Origin: CAZNJQ01 sp964573545
GTDB lineage: Bacteria > Patescibacteriota > Minisyncoccia > Phycocordibacterales > UBA2135
Length of the DNA stretch: 52,543 nucleotides
Reading direction: 5' to 3'
Assembly: GCA_964573545.1 (NCBI GenBank)
Contig: CAZNJQ010000002.1
Location: 1 to 52,543 of the forward strand
Of this stretch, positions 22,096 to 33,600 are shown piece after piece; the stretch's first letter is position 1, and each line of letters starts with the position of its first letter. The position numbers and the translations under genes are program-made. Under the pieces are notes generated by a model, which did no database searches, was not told the DNA's origin, and was given only the letters and a program-made list of their open reading frames with translations.

Positions 22096-22680
22096 ATGAT
22101 TACTACCGAACAAGTCAAAGAACTACGAGACAAAACGGGGATATCCGTCATGCAGTGTAAGAAAGCGCTTGAGGATGCGGGCGGTGATATAGGGAAGGCG
22201 CTTGAATATCTTAAAGCAAAAGGCGCAGAGATAGCCTCAAAAAAGAGCGAGCGAGCGCTTCACGCCGGTGCGATTGCCGCGTATATCCACGGCGCAGGCT
22301 CTGTGGGAAGCATGGTGCATCTTGCATCCGAGACCGATTTTGTCGCAAGAAATGAGGAATTTAGGGCGCTTGCGCATGATATCGCGATGCATGTTGCCGC
22401 GATGAATCCTGAATTTCTGAAAAAAGAAGATATTTCGGATGCGGACAAGAGCCGAGCGGAAGAGATTTTTAAAGATGAAGTCGAAAAAAGCGGAAAGCCA
22501 GAGGAAATCAAAAAGAAAATGCTGTCCGGAAAGATCGAGACCTATTTCAACGAACGGACACTTCTTGAGCAGGCATTCATAAAAAATCCGGACCAAAAGA
22601 TACGTAATCTCGTGCAGAACGCTATCCAAAAATTCGGCGAGAATATTGAGGTCGTTTCTTTTGTGCGTTTCGCGGCCTAA
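22096..22680 (+). CDS. tsf: Elongation factor Ts
   Basis: Exchanges GDP for GTP on EF-Tu. N-terminal UBA-like domain ITTEQVKELRDKTGISVMQCKKALEDAGGDIGKALEYLKAKG, then HGAGSVGSMVHLASETDFVARNEEFRALAHDIAMHVAAMNP, with the TDFVAxNxxF motif that contacts EF-Tu, and a C-terminal NPDQKIRNLVQNAIQKFGENIEVVSFVRF. 194 aa is the short, one-core-subdomain form. Follows rpsB. Confidence 0.95.
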   Translation: MITTEQVKELRDKTGISVMQCKKALEDAGGDIGKALEYLKAKGAEIASKKSERALHAGAIAAYIHGAGSVGSMVHLASETDFVARNEEFRALAHDIAMHVAAMNPEFLKKEDISDADKSRAEEIFKDEVEKSGKPEEIKKKMLSGKIETYFNERTLLEQAFIKNPDQKIRNLVQNAIQKFGENIEVVSFVRFAA

Positions 22681-22697
22681 CAGCTCTTGGCACCACT

Positions 22698-23099
22698 ATG
22701 TACGCCTATTTTTTCATCTTCATCACGGCTCTTGCGGGGATCATCGCAATGCTAGTGTATCGCCATAGTGAGATCAAGAAAGGAGTAGTATCCTTACCAC
22801 AGGAATCAGACGCTCCACTTTTCTCTCTTGAGGAGTTCAAGCCGTTTTATGCACCCTATATCTCCTTGCATAAAGAGAATCTGAGGCGAAGTGCGTGGCG
22901 TGCTTCAACACATTGTGTAAGGATAGGAGGCATGTGCATTCGAGCGCTACGAGACAGTACGGCTCATAGACATGCTCGGAGGGTTATTGATGCGGTTCGC
23001 GGCAGACAGGATATCCAAGTGAACACCTCAGCCTCTTCGTTCCTTCAAGATATTGCTCTTCATAAACAAAAAGTACGCGGAAGAAAAAGTGCCCAATAG
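22698..23099 (+). CDS. Hypothetical single-span membrane protein, 133 aa
   Basis: Not recognised. One N-terminal hydrophobic segment (FFIFITALAGIIAMLVY) starts almost at the Met, followed by a basic cytoplasmic-type region rich in Arg and His (LRRSAWRASTHCVRIGGMCIRALRDSTAHRHARRVIDAVRGRQ) and a lysine-rich end. The first span without cleavage site suggests N-terminal anchoring. 17 bp after tsf, so co-transcription with rpsB-tsf is likely. Confidence 0.6.
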   Translation: MYAYFFIFITALAGIIAMLVYRHSEIKKGVVSLPQESDAPLFSLEEFKPFYAPYISLHKENLRRSAWRASTHCVRIGGMCIRALRDSTAHRHARRVIDAVRGRQDIQVNTSASSFLQDIALHKQKVRGRKSAQ

Positions 23100-23171
23100 A
23101 CCGCCGCTATAAAAATCTACTTCCAGATTGACGTGCGGGTATTCGAAGAAATATATATATAAAAAAGATAA

Positions 23172-23210
23172 GCCGGAGTAGCTCAATTGATAGGCCAACG
23201 GCTTTGCTCC
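23172..23210 (+). pseudogene. tRNA 5' half, fragment
   Basis: GCCGGAGTAGCTCAATTGAT is a normal tRNA beginning (acceptor strand, then the D arm AGCTC), but the D stem is not closed by GAGC, the anticodon stem does not form and no T arm or CTCCGGC acceptor strand follows before the intact tRNA-Thr. It is therefore a truncated or disrupted tRNA. Confidence 0.55.
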
Positions 23211-23246
23211 GATATTTTCAAAATCTGTGATTTTGCTAAAATATCG
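23210..23246. repeat. Hairpin replacing the tRNA 3' half
   Basis: CGATATTTT (23210-23218) pairs with AAAATATCG (23238-23246), and inside it AAAATC pairs with GATTTT. It starts exactly where the tRNA fragment loses its cloverleaf. Confidence 0.7.
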
Positions 23247-23281
23247 TGAGTCCTCAATTTGTAAAATTTGTAGAAAAATTT

Positions 23282-23354
23282 GCCGCCTTAGCTCAGTTGG
23301 TAGAGCAACGGTTTTGTAAACCGTAGGTCCGGAGTTCGAGTCTCCGAGGCGGCT
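23282..23354 (+). tRNA. tRNA-Thr(TGT)
   Basis: Complete cloverleaf: acceptor GCCGCCT/AGGCGGC (23282-23288 and 23347-23353), D arm GCTC...GAGC, anticodon stem ACGGT/ACCGT around TTTGTAA with anticodon TGT, variable loop, T stem CGGAG/CTCCG around TTCGAGT, discriminator T23354. CCA is not encoded. Confidence 0.95.
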
Positions 23355-23460
23355 CTCACTGGTTTCTAATCCTATCGTACGTTTGTATATGTGCGCGATT
23401 CTAGACATTGGTGTACGCCAGTGTTAAGATTTTTTCAGATGCATTATTAGGAGAAGCGCG

Positions 23461-23865
23461 ATGGATGGCTTAATGGCGCTCATAACGGTGACGCTCGTCT
23501 GTCTGGTGCTAGCTATTTTCATATTTTTCAGGGCTGGCGTCTCCTCCGGTCATAAAGGGCACGGAAAATCATTCTGGCTAGTGCTCGTAGGGTTCGTGTT
23601 CTTGTTCTTCTCAAGCGTCGGGACATATATGCTTGGCCAAGGATCCATACATGATGGAGTTGATGATGTTCCACTTTTCTTGCAGGTGGATGTCGTATAT
23701 GAAAATATGGGACATGTTCAGGTCGGGGATAGGCTTGTGGTCGTCCTCAAGTGGTCCGGTAGTCCTGAAAAACTGATCGCATATCCCTTCAAGACGAATC
23801 CCCCGAAGAAATTCATGAAGGTTGAGAAGGAAGGCAAGGGATACGTACTCGTACCAGTTGAATAA
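23461..23865 (+). CDS. Hypothetical membrane protein, 134 aa
   Basis: Not recognised. Two hydrophobic segments (ALITVTLVCLVLAIFIFFRAG and FWLVLVGFVFLFFSSVGTYMLG), then a soluble domain of about 75 residues rich in strands (FLQVDVVYENMGHVQVGDRLVVVLKW...KGYVLVPVE), resembling a small barrel presumably outside the membrane. Start supported by AGGAG 7 nt upstream. Followed by a strong terminator. Confidence 0.7.
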   Translation: MDGLMALITVTLVCLVLAIFIFFRAGVSSGHKGHGKSFWLVLVGFVFLFFSSVGTYMLGQGSIHDGVDDVPLFLQVDVVYENMGHVQVGDRLVVVLKWSGSPEKLIAYPFKTNPPKKFMKVEKEGKGYVLVPVE

Positions 23866-23877
23866 GACCTTTGTTTT

Positions 23878-23904
23878 GCCCCGTTGCTGCAACGGGGCTT
23901 TTTT
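23878..23904 (+). terminator. Rho-independent terminator
   Basis: GCCCCGTT, loop GCTGC, AACGGGGC, then TTTTTT. Confidence 0.93.
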
Positions 23905-23937
23905 GTTGCTTTGTTTTGCGCTAAAATGGATAAATCT

Positions 23938-24696
23938 ATGCCGCTTCCAAAACAAAAAGATGGTCACCTACACCCCCTCACGCACATCATTAGAGACAGT
24001 GTGGAAATTTTTAGCAGGATTGGTTTCGAAGTGGTTTTGGGACCCGAGGTAGAGACAGAATACTATAATTTTGACGCCTTAAATATTCCCGCTAATCATC
24101 CTGCCCGCGATCTATGGGATACGTTCTGGCTTAAGCCCGGGAAAGAAGGACTAGAGACCAGGGAATTGCTCCGGACACATACGAGCCCGGTACAGATACG
24201 ATATATGGAAGCCCATACGCCGCCGCTCCGGATCATTGTCCCCGGAAAAGTATTCCGGTATGAAGCGACAGATGCGACACATGAGGCGCAATTTTTCCAA
24301 CTCGAAGGTCTTTTGGTCGAGAAAAATGCCTCTCTTGCAATGCTCAAAGGCACCCTGGAAGTCTTCTTCAGAGAATTTTTCGGGAAAAAGATAGGTATTC
24401 GGTTTCGCCCGAGTTATTTTCCGTTCGTCGAACCGGGTGTCGAAGTCGATATGTCGTGCTTCAAATGCGGAGGAGGCGGTTCCGGATGCGCTCTGTGTAA
24501 AGAGACCGGATGGATCGAGATCATGGGCGCAGGCATGGTCCATCCGAGGGTCCTCCAGAATGCCGGCATCCATAGTGAAAAATGGCGCGGATTTGCGTTC
24601 GGGGTCGGCATTGATCGGCTTGCAATGCTCAAGTATGGGATTCCGGATGTCCGGCTCTTGTATTCGGGGGATTTGCGAGTTATCAATCAATTCTAG
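23938..24696 (+). CDS. pheS: Phenylalanyl-tRNA synthetase alpha subunit, short form
   Basis: Catalytic subunit of PheRS. GHLHPLTHIIRDSVEIFSRIGFEVVLGPEVETEYYNFDALNIPANHPARD, TSPVQIRYM, RIIVPGKVFRYEATDATHEAQFFQLEGLLV (motif 2), IRFRPSYFPFVEPGVEVD and GFAFGVGIDRLAMLKYGIPDVR (motif 3) are all present. A small zinc-knuckle-like CFKCGGGGSGCALC replaces the usual loop. About 252 aa: the N-terminal coiled coil that binds tRNA in typical PheS is missing. ATG 23938 was chosen from TAAAAT (23922-23927); ATG 23926 is possible. Confidence 0.93.
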   Translation: MPLPKQKDGHLHPLTHIIRDSVEIFSRIGFEVVLGPEVETEYYNFDALNIPANHPARDLWDTFWLKPGKEGLETRELLRTHTSPVQIRYMEAHTPPLRIIVPGKVFRYEATDATHEAQFFQLEGLLVEKNASLAMLKGTLEVFFREFFGKKIGIRFRPSYFPFVEPGVEVDMSCFKCGGGGSGCALCKETGWIEIMGAGMVHPRVLQNAGIHSEKWRGFAFGVGIDRLAMLKYGIPDVRLLYSGDLRVINQF

Positions 24697-24727
24697 GCCG
24701 GCTCGTTTTGTATTACAGGATCGTGCT

Positions 24728-27061
24728 ATGAAAATTTCTTATAATTGGCTTCAAGATTATTTCTCGGCATCTCTGCCGGCACCGGAAAAACTCGCGGAGC
24801 TTCTTACATTCCATGCGTATGAAGTGGAATCCCTCGAGAAGGTCGGCGACGACACAGTTTTTACCATTGACGTACTACCGAACCGAGCCGGTGACTCACT
24901 TTCTCATCGGGGTGTCGCGCAGGAACTCTCCGGGTTATTGAAGAAGCCACTGCAAAAGGACCCGTTCAAGGGCATCCAGAAAGAACTGAAGAAATCAGAG
25001 CGATTATTTCTGGATATACCCGCTGATTCTCCATGCTCTCGATATAGCGGCGCTTTTATTGAAAATATCGCCGTCTCTGAATCCCCGGATTGGCTCAAAA
25101 AGAGGCTCATGTCGGTAGGGCAAAAACCAATAAATGTAATCGTCGATATTGCGAACTATGTCATGTTCGATATCGGCCAGCCGCTCCATGCATTTGACGC
25201 CGGTGCTCTAGCACAGAGACGCGGTATGTATACCATACGTGTTCGGAATGCACGAGGCGGAGAGCGCATAGAGACACTAGATGGAACGCTTCAGGCACTT
25301 TCGCCGGAAAATCTCCTTATCGTCGATGGAGGAAATGACGCTCCGCTTGGTATCGCTGGCGTGAAAGGTGGTATGAGTGCTGCAGTAAATTCCGCTACAA
25401 GAAATATTATTCTTGAAGCAGCGCACTTTGATAGCGGTGTAATCCGTAAATCGGCGCAGGGCGTCAAGCTTCGAACGGATGCATCAGTACGGTTTGAGAA
25501 TGATCCTCCACCGGAACTTACGCGGTATGCGCTTGAGCAAGCGACGTCGTTAATTCAGGGGATCGCGGGCGGTAGAGCGGAAGGTTTTATCGACTTCTAC
25601 CCGGCGCCTGATGCGCCGTATCGTACCGGAGTTTCTCTCTCCGAGATCAACGCAGTGCTTGGCGTACGCATATCTTCCGGAGAGATTGAAAAGATTTTCG
25701 AGAGGCTTGCATTCGGGTATTCGAAAGTGAAGCCCCTCCAAGAGATACTAAAGACGGCTGAGGCGCTTATCGGCGTCCCGTATAAATACGGTGCGCGCAT
25801 ACGGAAAGACGCACCACGCGCCTTCGATTGCTCGTCATTTTTAAGCTACATATTTACCCAAGGAGGAATTCGTATCCCGCGCATGGCTATTGATCAATAT
25901 TTTTATGGCGACGAGATCAAAAAAAAGAACGATTTTAGGCCCGGAGATGTTGTATTTTCAGTCGATGCAAAGGATTCTCATATCCGCCATGAATCAAAAG
26001 ATTTTCTCAGGGGTGGAAAAGTTCCAGAAGGAGTAAGTCACTGCGGGTTATACATCGGCAAAGGAGACGTTATACACGCTTCTGGCGCTACGGGTGCGGT
26101 TGTGCGGGAATCTTTAGAGGAGAGCAGGGGTTTTACTCACATTGTCGGATTACGGAGAATGTTCCAAAGCAAAGAGCCGAGGTTTGTCGTCACAGTCCCT
26201 TTTTGGCGGCGGGATATACGCATAAAAGAAGATTTGATAGAAGAAATAGGTCGTTTGTACGGATATAGAAGTGTCGCCCTGAAGGCGCCGAATCGCCCCC
26301 GGAAGAAGCCGATTCCCAACACGATGGCTGTATACCGGGAACTCGTGAGCACACTGCTTTGCAGCGCAGGATTTTCTGAGGTGTATACATATGTATTTCG
26401 TGAAAAAGGCGCCCGAGAGCTCTTAAATCCGCTTGCATCTGATAAAAAATTCCTGAGGAAAAACCTCCGTGACGGGCTTTTGCAGAGCCTCTCGCTAAAC
26501 TCGAAGAATAAGGCGTTACTCGGGGTATCATCCGTGAAAATTTTTGAGATAGGGAACGTTTTTGAGGCAGGACGCGAACATATCTCATTGGGTGTCGCCG
26601 CCCAAGATGCGCGAGTACTTCACGATATCGTCATTCCGGGTTTAAAAAAGATCAATCCGCACGCTTCTCTTCCGGTAGACGGGAATATCCTTGAACTTGA
26701 TTTTGATGCCTTTATCAAAAATCTTCCGGCAGTCCGTGTTCGTTCCGTACACACAGAAGATACGCTTAGAATCAAATATGTTCCGTTTTCCGAATACCCA
26801 TTTGCTCTGCGCGATATCGCAGTGTGGGTTCCGGGAAAAATTAAATCTCATGATGTGCAGGCCGTACTGGAAAAACAGAGCGGACCCTTCCTCATCCGTG
26901 CCGACATATTCGATGAATATAGGAAAGATGGCAACGTGTCGTATGCGTTTCGCCTTGTTTTCCAATCACATGAAAAAACACTTTCTGATGATGAGGTTGG
27001 CGCCATAATGCAAACTCTCACGAATTTTTTGAACTCGAAGCCAGGATGGCACGTGAGGTAG
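24728..27061 (+). CDS. pheT: Phenylalanyl-tRNA synthetase beta subunit with inserted NlpC/P60 peptidase domain
   Basis: 777 aa from MKISYNWLQDYF; the EMAP-like tRNA-binding domain is missing. The B3/B4 editing domain (VIVDIANYVMFDIGQPLHAFDA) and B5 start (SLSEINAVLGVRISSGEIEKIFERLAFGYSK) follow. Then come about 140 foreign residues, about 335-475: TAEALIGVPYKYGAR, FDCSSFLSYIF (Cys368), PGDVVF, VSHCGLYIGKGDVIHASG (His438, His450). This is the Cys-His-His set of NlpC/P60 peptidases. B5 then resumes at PRFVVTVPFWRRDIRIKEDLIEEIGRLYGY, and the FDX-ACB domain ends the protein. There is no frameshift: one protein. NlpC/P60 enzymes usually cut peptidoglycan peptides outside the cell; here no signal peptide exists. 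Confidence 0.93.
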   Translation: MKISYNWLQDYFSASLPAPEKLAELLTFHAYEVESLEKVGDDTVFTIDVLPNRAGDSLSHRGVAQELSGLLKKPLQKDPFKGIQKELKKSERLFLDIPADSPCSRYSGAFIENIAVSESPDWLKKRLMSVGQKPINVIVDIANYVMFDIGQPLHAFDAGALAQRRGMYTIRVRNARGGERIETLDGTLQALSPENLLIVDGGNDAPLGIAGVKGGMSAAVNSATRNIILEAAHFDSGVIRKSAQGVKLRTDASVRFENDPPPELTRYALEQATSLIQGIAGGRAEGFIDFYPAPDAPYRTGVSLSEINAVLGVRISSGEIEKIFERLAFGYSKVKPLQEILKTAEALIGVPYKYGARIRKDAPRAFDCSSFLSYIFTQGGIRIPRMAIDQYFYGDEIKKKNDFRPGDVVFSVDAKDSHIRHESKDFLRGGKVPEGVSHCGLYIGKGDVIHASGATGAVVRESLEESRGFTHIVGLRRMFQSKEPRFVVTVPFWRRDIRIKEDLIEEIGRLYGYRSVALKAPNRPRKKPIPNTMAVYRELVSTLLCSAGFSEVYTYVFREKGARELLNPLASDKKFLRKNLRDGLLQSLSLNSKNKALLGVSSVKIFEIGNVFEAGREHISLGVAAQDARVLHDIVIPGLKKINPHASLPVDGNILELDFDAFIKNLPAVRVRSVHTEDTLRIKYVPFSEYPFALRDIAVWVPGKIKSHDVQAVLEKQSGPFLIRADIFDEYRKDGNVSYAFRLVFQSHEKTLSDDEVGAIMQTLTNFLNSKPGWHVR

Positions 27062-27110
27062 CGATTACCCCAAAACCTATATTTTACAAGGCAAAAATAA
27101 GCTTTTTCCC

Positions 27111-27139
27111 TTGTGGAAGAGGTTGTTTTTTGGTATCAT
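27111..27139 (+). promoter_or_regulatory. gyrB promoter
   Basis: TTGTGG (27111-27116), 17-nt spacer, TATCAT (27134-27139). The leader of about 40 nt contains a small GCCGC-gtaa-GCGGC hairpin. A longer hairpin (ACAAGG...CCTTGT, 27086-27114) overlaps the -35. Confidence 0.6.
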
Positions 27140-27143
27140 ATAA

Positions 27144-29372
<2,229 letters not shown>

Positions 29373-29382
29373 GGTCTTTAAT

Positions 29383-30636
29383 TTAGAGAGTTCTTTCCGC
29401 AATCTCCTTTTTTAATTTTTTGACGAGTTCTTCAGCCGGCAATTGAAGCGCTTCTTTTTTGTCGCGGCTTTCAAGAGTTATTGTGCTAGATTCGACTTCT
29501 TTGTCTCCGACGATGGCGAGATAGGGGATTTTCTGCTCTTTCGCCACCCTGATTCTTTTGCCGAGAGTTTCATTCTCTCCGTAGAGCTCTGTTCGGATTC
29601 CGCTTTCATGAAGCTTCTTTCGCACTTCCTCTGCATAGGCTTTATGTTTGTCGCTTACAGGGAGTATCGCGATCTGAACAGGTGAGAGCCAGAGCGGGAA
29701 AGCGCCTGCGTAGTGCTCGATAAGGAATGCCATAATGCGTTCGATAGCACCGATAGATGAACGGTGCACGACGAACGCGCGCTTTTTGGAGCCGTCAGAA
29801 CCGATGTACGACAAATCAAACCGGTCGGGCATGCAGAAATCGTATTGCACGGTGAACGCCGTGTCTTCTTTGCCATTTACGTTCTTCATCTGAATGTCTA
29901 TTTTGGGGCCGTAAAACGCGGCTTCGTTCCTCGCTTCACCGAACGCGCTTCCTCGTTTTGTGAGAAGCTCGCGGAGGAGCATCTCGCTTTTTTCCCATGC
30001 CGCATCGTTTTTGTAGTATTTTTCCGTATTTGCGCGGTCGCCGAGCGATAGCCGGTAGTGGTAATGCTCTCCATATACGAGGCCGAATGTTTTAGTGACA
30101 TATTCAATAAGGTCGAGCGCTTTACCGATCTCCGCAATCGCTTCTTCTTCTGAAGCGCAGATAATATGTGCATCCGCAAGACAGAATGTCCGGACTCTCT
30201 GGAGACCCATAAGCTCTCCTGATTGCTCATAGCGATAGAGGCGCGCGATTTCCGCAATACGCATAGGGAGTTCACGATAGCTTCTCGGCCTCGAAAGATA
30301 AAGCTGAAAATGGTGTGGGCACGTCATTGGCCGGAGCATGAATTTCTCATCATCGATCTCTATTGGCGCATACATGGAATCCTTGTAATGCGGATAATGT
30401 CCGGATTTGATGTAGAGTTCGAGCTTTGCGATATCGGGAGTATACACATGGAGATATCCGCGACGAATTTCCTCGTCGACGATAAAACGTTCCAGCTCAC
30501 GTCGTATGGTGGCGCCTTTCGGGGTAAAGAGCGGCAGGCCTTTACCGACGGTCTCGTCTATATAATATAAATCGAGCTTTCGTCCAAGTATCTTATGGTC
30601 GCGTTCATCGCGCTTCTGTTCATCAGGCGTGTTCAT
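29383..30636 (-). CDS. thrS: Threonyl-tRNA synthetase lacking TGS and editing domains
   Basis: Charges tRNA-Thr. Starts directly with the catalytic core: DHKILGRKLDLYYIDETVGKGLPLFTPKGATIRRELERFI (motif 1), HPHYKDSMYAPIEIDDEKFMLRPMTCPHHFQLYLSRPRSYRELPMRIAEIARLYRYEQSGELMGLQRVRTFCLADAHI (motif 2; Cys and His of the zinc site), GAIERIMAFLIEHYAGAFPLWLSPVQ (motif 3), then the anticodon-binding domain. 417 aa against about 640 usually: the N-terminal TGS and the N2 editing domains, which hydrolyse Ser-tRNA(Thr), are absent. 54 bp downstream of dnaE, same direction. Confidence 0.95.
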   Translation of the reverse strand: MNTPDEQKRDERDHKILGRKLDLYYIDETVGKGLPLFTPKGATIRRELERFIVDEEIRRGYLHVYTPDIAKLELYIKSGHYPHYKDSMYAPIEIDDEKFMLRPMTCPHHFQLYLSRPRSYRELPMRIAEIARLYRYEQSGELMGLQRVRTFCLADAHIICASEEEAIAEIGKALDLIEYVTKTFGLVYGEHYHYRLSLGDRANTEKYYKNDAAWEKSEMLLRELLTKRGSAFGEARNEAAFYGPKIDIQMKNVNGKEDTAFTVQYDFCMPDRFDLSYIGSDGSKKRAFVVHRSSIGAIERIMAFLIEHYAGAFPLWLSPVQIAILPVSDKHKAYAEEVRKKLHESGIRTELYGENETLGKRIRVAKEQKIPYLAIVGDKEVESSTITLESRDKKEALQLPAEELVKKLKKEIAERTL

Positions 30637-30690
30637 GGATTCTATGATAGCAAATTTAACTCCACCGCTCTAGGTATCGCTGTTCATCCA

Positions 30691-33600
30691 TTACGCTTTC
30701 AACTCTTTTACTTTCTCAATAATAAAAGAGGGCGTGCCGTTCCGATGAGACGTCTTCCCCTTTGCAAGAATTTTTTTATCGGTGGCAAGGAGCTCTTTGT
30801 ACTCATGGAACGATCTCGGAAAAACGACACTTTCAATTCTATCGTTGAAATCAGCTATCTTTATGAATGCCATTTGTTCGCCCTTGCTCGTGAGTATGAT
30901 TTTCACTTCCTCGATGATGCCGCCCACGATGGTGGGGAACCCTTCACGGAGTAGTTTTATTTTCCTGATATCAATATCAAGTTTTGCAAGTTTTTCCCGA
31001 TGCTCTTCAAGCGGGTGCCCCGAGATATAGAGCCCCAGAAGCTCTTTCTCCCAGAGCAGTTTTTGCTCTTTTGAGACGGGAGGGGATTCGCGCAGTTTAA
31101 GTTTTGGAACAGATGAAGCGTCTTCCATAAGTCCGAAAAGAGAGCTCTGCCGCGTAGTGCCTTTCGCGCACTCATGATTATATGCAAGCGCCTCTTCCAT
31201 GTTGCCGAGCATTGCCGCCCGGTCTCCAAGCGCGTCCAATGCTCCTGATTTAATAAGCGCCTCCAGAGATTTTTTATTCAAATTTTTGTGCTTGATCCGT
31301 TCCAGAAAATCCGCAAACGATGAAAACTTCCCGGATTTCTCCCGCTCATCTATAATGACGTTCGCGATCTCATTGCCGAAATTTTTAATGGAATAGAGTC
31401 CGAATCGGATCTGCCGTATTGGCTTCCCATTGTGCTGTCCGGACACTACGGTAAAATCTCCAAAACTTTCATTCACATCGGGAGAAAGCACCGGGATTCC
31501 CATCCGCACGCATTCAGCGATCGCTTCCGAGATTTTTTCCACATCTCCGGCGTCTGCGGTCAGGATCGCGGTCATGTATTCAACGGGAAAGTTCGCTTTC
31601 ATGTATGCCGTCTGGTAGGCGACACGCCCGTAGCTTGCGGCATGCGCTTTATTGAAGCCGTACGCCTGGAACGGCTCAAATAATTTCCAAAGTTTCTCGG
31701 CAAATGCCTCGGTCTGTCCGTTCGCCACGATGCCTTTAATAAGCTTCTCTTTTTGTGCTGCCATCTCGGCGGGAATTTTTTTACCGACTGCTTTACGGAA
31801 CTTGTCGGCTTCAAGCCATGAGTATCCTGCAAGTTCTATTGCGGAGAAAAGCAGGTCATCTTGGTAGACGATAAGGCCGTATGATTGGTCAAGATATTTT
31901 TTCATCCGCGGATCAAGGTATGATACGAGGTGCGGGTTGCGCTTTCGCTCGATGTACTGCGGGATAGTATCCATGGGGCCCGGGCGGTAGAGGGCAACCA
32001 TGGCATTAATATCGTGAATGGTCGTCGGCTTAAGTTCTTTGAGGTAACGCGTCATGCCGCTTCCGTTCAGTTGGAAGAGCCCCATCGTTTCTCCCTTCGC
32101 GAGCATTGCGAATGTTTTCTTGTCATCAAGCGGAATGTTCTGGATATCTATGGATATGTCGTGGAATTTTTTGACAAGTCGGACCGCGTTCTCAAGAATA
32201 GCAAGGTTTTTGATTCCCAAAAAATCGAATTTAAGGAGCCCCGCGTCTTCGACTGCGTACATATCATACTGCGTAATAATTTTTCCGCCGCGCGGATCGA
32301 GCTGGGTCGGGACGAATTCCGAAAGCGGACGTGGCGCGATGACAACCCCTGCGGCATGCACTGAAATATGCCGAACACATCCCTCAAGGCGGCGCGCAAG
32401 GTCTATGATTTCCTTGCTTGTTGAGTCGTGTTCATACAATTCCTTAAGCTCAGGAACCGTCTCGAGAGCCCTATCAATGGTCATCGGAAATCCTTGAGAA
32501 CCCATGGGAATAAGGCGTGAGATTTTATCCCCGATACTATAGGGGTGTCCTAACGCTCGCGCGACGTCCCGCACGGAGCCCTTCGCCATCATGGTGCCGA
32601 ATGTACCGATTTGTGCTACTTTATCCTCGCCGTATTTTTTACGCGCGTATTCAATGACCTCATCACGCCGGTTATCGGCAAAATCCATATCGATATCCGG
32701 AGCAGAGGGGCGTTCGGGATTAAGGAAACGCTCAAACGGAAGCTTATACTCAAGCGGATTAACATGCGTGACAGAGAGGAGGTATGTTATCAAAGACCCT
32801 GCAACCGAACCCCTGATTTCCGTCAGGATGCCGTTTTTTTGCGCGTATTCGATAAGGTCTGCCACAACAAGGAAATACGGAGAATACCCTTTATTTCGGA
32901 TTATCTGCAGTTCGTATTCGATACGCTGTTGTATCTCTTCCGATGCGGGAAGATTTCTTTTTTGGATTCCGGCATACACAAGACGCCGCAGTTCATCGTC
33001 ATATGTCGTGCCGTCCGGGAGCGGCAAGTTCGGGAATACCCATTTCCCGAGCTCGAGTTCTATGTCGCACATGTCTGCAACTTTTCCTGTATTCTCGACC
33101 GCCTCAGGAGCGTCTTTGAAGTATTCGTATGCTTTTTCGGTATCGATGAAGGAAAAATCATCGGAGTTCATGGAGAATCTGTTCTCGTCTTTCAAGTCGG
33201 CATTCGTCTGTATCGCAAGGAGCGTCTCATGCGCCTGCATATCGTCCGAATGAAGATAGTGCGAATCTTGCGTCGCAACAAGCGGTATATGTAACTTCTT
33301 TGAGAGCCGGATTATCTCATTCTGCACTTTTTCGATGCCCTCGACTCCCGGATGGTGCATGATCTCAAGGAAATAATTTTCTACGCCGAATATCTCCTGA
33401 TGTTCACGGACAATGCGCTCTGCTTCATCACCCTTGCCGTTTCGAAATGCTCGTGAAAGTTCGCTTCCGAAACACCCGGAAAGCGCAATAATACCCTGAG
33501 AGTGTTTCCGGAGTATTTCTTTATCCATCCTCGGCTTGTAGTAATATCCCTCGAGATGGGAGAGCGTGACAAGCTGTATCAGATTTTTGTATCCGACAGC

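Noticed and set aside
23172..23354. One intron-containing tRNA from 23172 to 23354
   Set aside because: The 3' part is a complete, self-sufficient tRNA-Thr with its own acceptor stem; the 5' fragment's acceptor GCCGGAG does not pair with its end.
24437..24727. N-terminal extension of PheT
   Set aside because: Overlaps pheS in another frame; MKISYNWLQDYF at 24728 is the standard family start.
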